From NCBI RefSeq assembly GCF_000246945.1, contig NZ_BAEX01000027.1, positions 1-35,942 of the forward strand: a DNA stretch of 35,942 nt. Reading direction: 5' to 3'. The notes beneath the pieces were generated by a model. That model made no database searches, was not told the DNA's origin, and saw only the letters and a program-made list of their open reading frames with translations. Shown here piece after piece: positions 33,464-35,942 of this stretch. The translations under genes were made by a program, and so were the position numbers. Every line of letters starts with the position of its first letter. The stretch's first letter is position 1. This DNA is from Myroides injenensis M09-0166 (GTDB lineage: Bacteria > Bacteroidota > Bacteroidia > Flavobacteriales > Flavobacteriaceae).

Positions 33464-34724
33464 AACCCACAAAATAGAAAAAGTACCCAAAGAAAATAAG
33501 GTACTGCAAGGCATCGTTGAAAAACATAAAAAGCACATTGTCTTTACTTTAATGGGGATTGTGTTTTTAGGGGCAATGTATCTTTTATTCAAACCAGAAG
33601 ACAAAGAGTTTATTACTCACAATGATTCCGTTCCAGAGGCGATAACACAGGGGATGCCAACAGATAAGGTTAAAGCTTATGAAAAAGAGCTATGGGAGCA
33701 GAAAAAGCAGGAAAATGAAAATCAGATTAACTCCTTAGCTGATTATTGGAATGAGTCTCAAGAAGAGCCTAATATTACTTATAATCACAAAGATTACAAC
33801 GAGGAGCCAACTTACACGCCTTATCAGAGGTCTTACGAGAATTATAAGCAAAGCCAAGAGGTGCTGAGTAGTTTTTATAGTAGTACTGAAAATCCTGAAA
33901 CTGATAAGCTTAAAAAGCAAATAGAAGAGTTAGAGAAACAATTAAAAGAAAAAGAAACTCCAACGTCTATTACAATGGATGGTCAATTAGAGCTTATGGA
34001 AAAGTCTTTTCAGATGGCAGCAAAGTATTTACCAACAGGTCAAAACCAAACTGAATTATCGCCTTCAAATGAGACTACAAACGCTAAAACAATTTCAAGT
34101 AAAAAACATGCTATAACAGTGCTTGATAAAACAAATAAAGATATTGTCTCTTCACTTGTAAAACCGATGAGTTTACAGGATTTCTTACCTATTAATCTTG
34201 AAAATAATCCAACCTTTTATACAGCAGCAGGAGAGGGTAAAGTGCAAACTCATAAAAATAGTATAAGAGTCAGCATTAAAGAAGATCAGACAATTATAAA
34301 CGAAGGTTACATCAAACTAAAACTCTTAGAAAGCATTATGATAAATGGAGTTTTACTACCTGAGAAAAGTACGCTGATTGCTAAAGTAAAGATTAGTAAC
34401 GCTAGATTAGAGCTTAGTGTAAACTCTATTAAAATCGGTGATAGTATTATAGAAACAGAGCTTATTGGTTATGATAACTATGGACAGAAAGGGCTTGAGG
34501 TATTAGACCTTCAAGAGATAAGCGCTTCAAAAGAGATCATCGCTAATATGGGACAAACAGCTGGAACGAGTATCTCGATGAGTAAATCTGCTTCAGATCA
34601 AATAGCAACAGATTTAACCAAAGGACTCATTCAAGGGATGTCAGGTTACTTTTCAAAGAAAATAAAAGCTCAAAGGGTAACTTTAAAACAAGGACAAGAA
34701 CTGTTTCTTGTTCCCAAAGAATAA
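33441..34724 (+). CDS. traM: TraM, VirB10-like core complex protein
   Basis: 427 residues. Membrane helix at about 33-50 (IVFTLMGIVFLGAMYLLF), a charged coiled-coil linker (residues about 150-175, DKLKKQIEELEKQLKEKE), and a C-terminal VirB10-like beta domain (about 265-427) with KLLESIMINGVLLPEKSTLIAKV and GLEVLDL. It spans from the inner membrane to the outer-membrane pore. The linker is Glu/Gln-rich, as usual for TraM. Confidence 0.88.
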   Translation: MNYNQSDKTHKIEKVPKENKVLQGIVEKHKKHIVFTLMGIVFLGAMYLLFKPEDKEFITHNDSVPEAITQGMPTDKVKAYEKELWEQKKQENENQINSLADYWNESQEEPNITYNHKDYNEEPTYTPYQRSYENYKQSQEVLSSFYSSTENPETDKLKKQIEELEKQLKEKETPTSITMDGQLELMEKSFQMAAKYLPTGQNQTELSPSNETTNAKTISSKKHAITVLDKTNKDIVSSLVKPMSLQDFLPINLENNPTFYTAAGEGKVQTHKNSIRVSIKEDQTIINEGYIKLKLLESIMINGVLLPEKSTLIAKVKISNARLELSVNSIKIGDSIIETELIGYDNYGQKGLEVLDLQEISASKEIIANMGQTAGTSISMSKSASDQIATDLTKGLIQGMSGYFSKKIKAQRVTLKQGQELFLVPKE

Positions 34725-34753
34725 TAATTAATAATTAGGCAAAACAAATCATT

Positions 34754-35632
34754 ATGAAAACATTTATTCAATATATACTATTGTGTTTAATAACAGTAAA
34801 CACAATAACCGCTCAAAATAGGAATCAATCTATAAACCTTTCAAAAGCAGAGGTAACTCCTTATGAAATTGAGCTCACCCAAAACAAAACAACTCATATA
34901 CTGTTTCCAAGTAGTATTGAGTATGTAGACTTAGGTAGTCAAGAGATTATAGCTAGTAAGGTAGAGGCTACCTCTAATGTACTTCGACTAAAAACTATAA
35001 AAGAAGATATCACTGATACAAATTTTACCGTTATTACAAACGATGGCAAATACTATAGTTTTGATGTTACCTACAATAAAGAGCCAATACAACTGAGCTA
35101 TGATTTAATTAAGTTTGAAAAACAAGTAAATAAACAGCAAAGCAAAGTCTTATTTAAAGATTTAGGAACTACGAGTGTAAGTCTAGTAGAGCTTTTTATG
35201 AAAGCAATTATCAAGAAAAATAAAAAAGAGCTAAATATTAAAAGCAAAAGCTACGGGGTAGAAGCAAGATTAAAGAGTATCTATATTCAAGATGGTAAAT
35301 TTTACTTTCATCTTTCTATTAACAACAAAAGCAATTTACCATATAAGCTAGACTATGTTAGCTTTAAAATAAAAGATAGAAAAACTACTAAACGTACTAC
35401 CATTCAAGAAGTGGCTTTAAAACCAATTAGAAGCTATGTTGATTTTCAAACTATAAATAATCAAAGTAAACAAGACAATGTCTTTATGTTTGATCAGTTT
35501 ACTTTATCTGATAAACAAGTGCTTTTAATTGAGATTAATGAGAGCAATGGAATAAGGAAACAGCAGTTAAAGATAAGAAATTCAAGTATATTAAAAGCTA
35601 AAGAAGTTAAACAGATTCAATTAAGTAGGTAA
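34754..35632 (+). CDS. traN: TraN (DUF4138), VirB9-like core complex protein
   Basis: 292 residues. Signal peptide (about 1-20, cut after ITAQ), then a beta domain with THILFPSSIEYVDLGS, the characteristic start of this family, and a second beta domain with LHLSINNKSNLPYKLDYVSFKIKD-like strands (about 175-265, as FYFHLSINNKSNLPYKL). VirB9-like partner of TraM at the outer membrane. It is the last gene of the operon here; a terminator follows 8 bases after the stop. Confidence 0.88.
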   Translation: MKTFIQYILLCLITVNTITAQNRNQSINLSKAEVTPYEIELTQNKTTHILFPSSIEYVDLGSQEIIASKVEATSNVLRLKTIKEDITDTNFTVITNDGKYYSFDVTYNKEPIQLSYDLIKFEKQVNKQQSKVLFKDLGTTSVSLVELFMKAIIKKNKKELNIKSKSYGVEARLKSIYIQDGKFYFHLSINNKSNLPYKLDYVSFKIKDRKTTKRTTIQEVALKPIRSYVDFQTINNQSKQDNVFMFDQFTLSDKQVLLIEINESNGIRKQQLKIRNSSILKAKEVKQIQLSR

Positions 35633-35640
35633 AATTAATA

Positions 35641-35677
35641 AAGCAGCTAAGCAGAATTTTGTTTAGCTGTTTTTTTG
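35641..35677 (+). terminator. Terminator of the tra operon
   Basis: CAGCTAA (35644-35650) pairs with TTAGCTG (35663-35669), extended inward by G-T, C-G and A-T pairs, and followed by eight T (35670-35677). It ends the tra transcript right after traN, so traO and later genes, if present, are beyond this stop. Confidence 0.9.
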
Positions 35678-35942
35678 TTTATCACTTATATATTTTATGA
35701 TAAATTTTAATTAGTTTACAAGTAGAGAAAGTGGTATGTGCAGTATGTGAATTATTACTTAGCTTAAGTTAAATAATATGCTTTAACGAGACATGTTTTT
35801 TGTGTTAGTTATAATATGGTGTGACTTTTTGAGACTTTATTGTCTTAAGGTAGAATTAAATTGTTTAAAGTGAGATTTTATTTTAGTTAGCTAATAGATT
35901 TTAATTATGATACAATTACAGTTTTATTTAGGGTCAATCAAT
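35678..35942. other. End of the window, nothing recognised
   Basis: About 265 bases of AT-rich DNA after the tra terminator. No frame, RNA gene or attachment site was seen. Confidence 0.5.

Overview
The window looks like chromosome of a low-GC member of the Bacteroidota, most likely a flavobacterium such as Myroides. The reasons are the AT-rich composition, the TTG-N19-21-TAnnTTTG type promoters, the lack of Shine-Dalgarno sites, a glycine-rich TonB of flavobacterial type, an AraC regulator fused to TPRs and a membrane segment, and a Bacteroidota-type conjugation (tra) operon. No rRNA, tRNA, CRISPR array, integrase or transposase was seen. All assignments come from reading motifs and from memory of families; no database search was run.

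Layout. (1) 209-2325: an energy-transduction set, tonB on + converging on exbB-exbD on -, sharing a two-way terminator. (2) 3160-10768: an AraC-family regulator broken by a frameshift in a run of eight T, then a six-gene secretion operon. It has three pilin-like subunits, a PapD-like periplasmic chaperone, a two-domain candidate tip adhesin and a 906-residue usher-like outer-membrane barrel. An activator-type promoter with two direct repeats 21 bp apart precedes it, and an internal terminator follows the first subunit. I read it as a divergent Bacteroidota counterpart of archaic (Csu-type) chaperone-usher pili. It is the best candidate for an undescribed system here. (3) 11489-14189, - strand: a Crp/Fnr regulator and, upstream of it, a flavohaemoglobin-like protein lacking the proximal haem histidine and other invariant residues. 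Between them lies a small island of unusual base composition. (4) 14489-14926: a small lipoprotein. (5) 15277-24488: a seven-gene exopolysaccharide operon (small membrane protein, HEAT-repeat protein, GT2 synthase, TPR/YaiO-type outer-membrane porin, DUF4838 lipoprotein, DUF1573 lipoprotein, GalE). It resembles pga in logic but has different accessory parts, and a palindromic operator sits in its promoter. (6) 24594-27529: two tandem AraC-type regulators, the first full length with TPRs, the second a truncated paralogue. (7) 27592-35677: a tra block, traE-F-G-I-J-K-L-M-N, encoding the core of a Bacteroidota type IV secretion machine. It ends at a terminator, with no traA-D, mobilisation or integration genes inside the window.

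How the parts relate. Regions 2 and 5 both build surface structures (pili or adhesins, and a secreted polysaccharide), each with its own control region, so the stretch reads as a biofilm/attachment region. The T8 tract in the AraC gene could switch the pilus operon on and off if that regulator controls it. The tra block is visibly less AT-rich than its neighbours and is probably part of a mobile element or its remnant.
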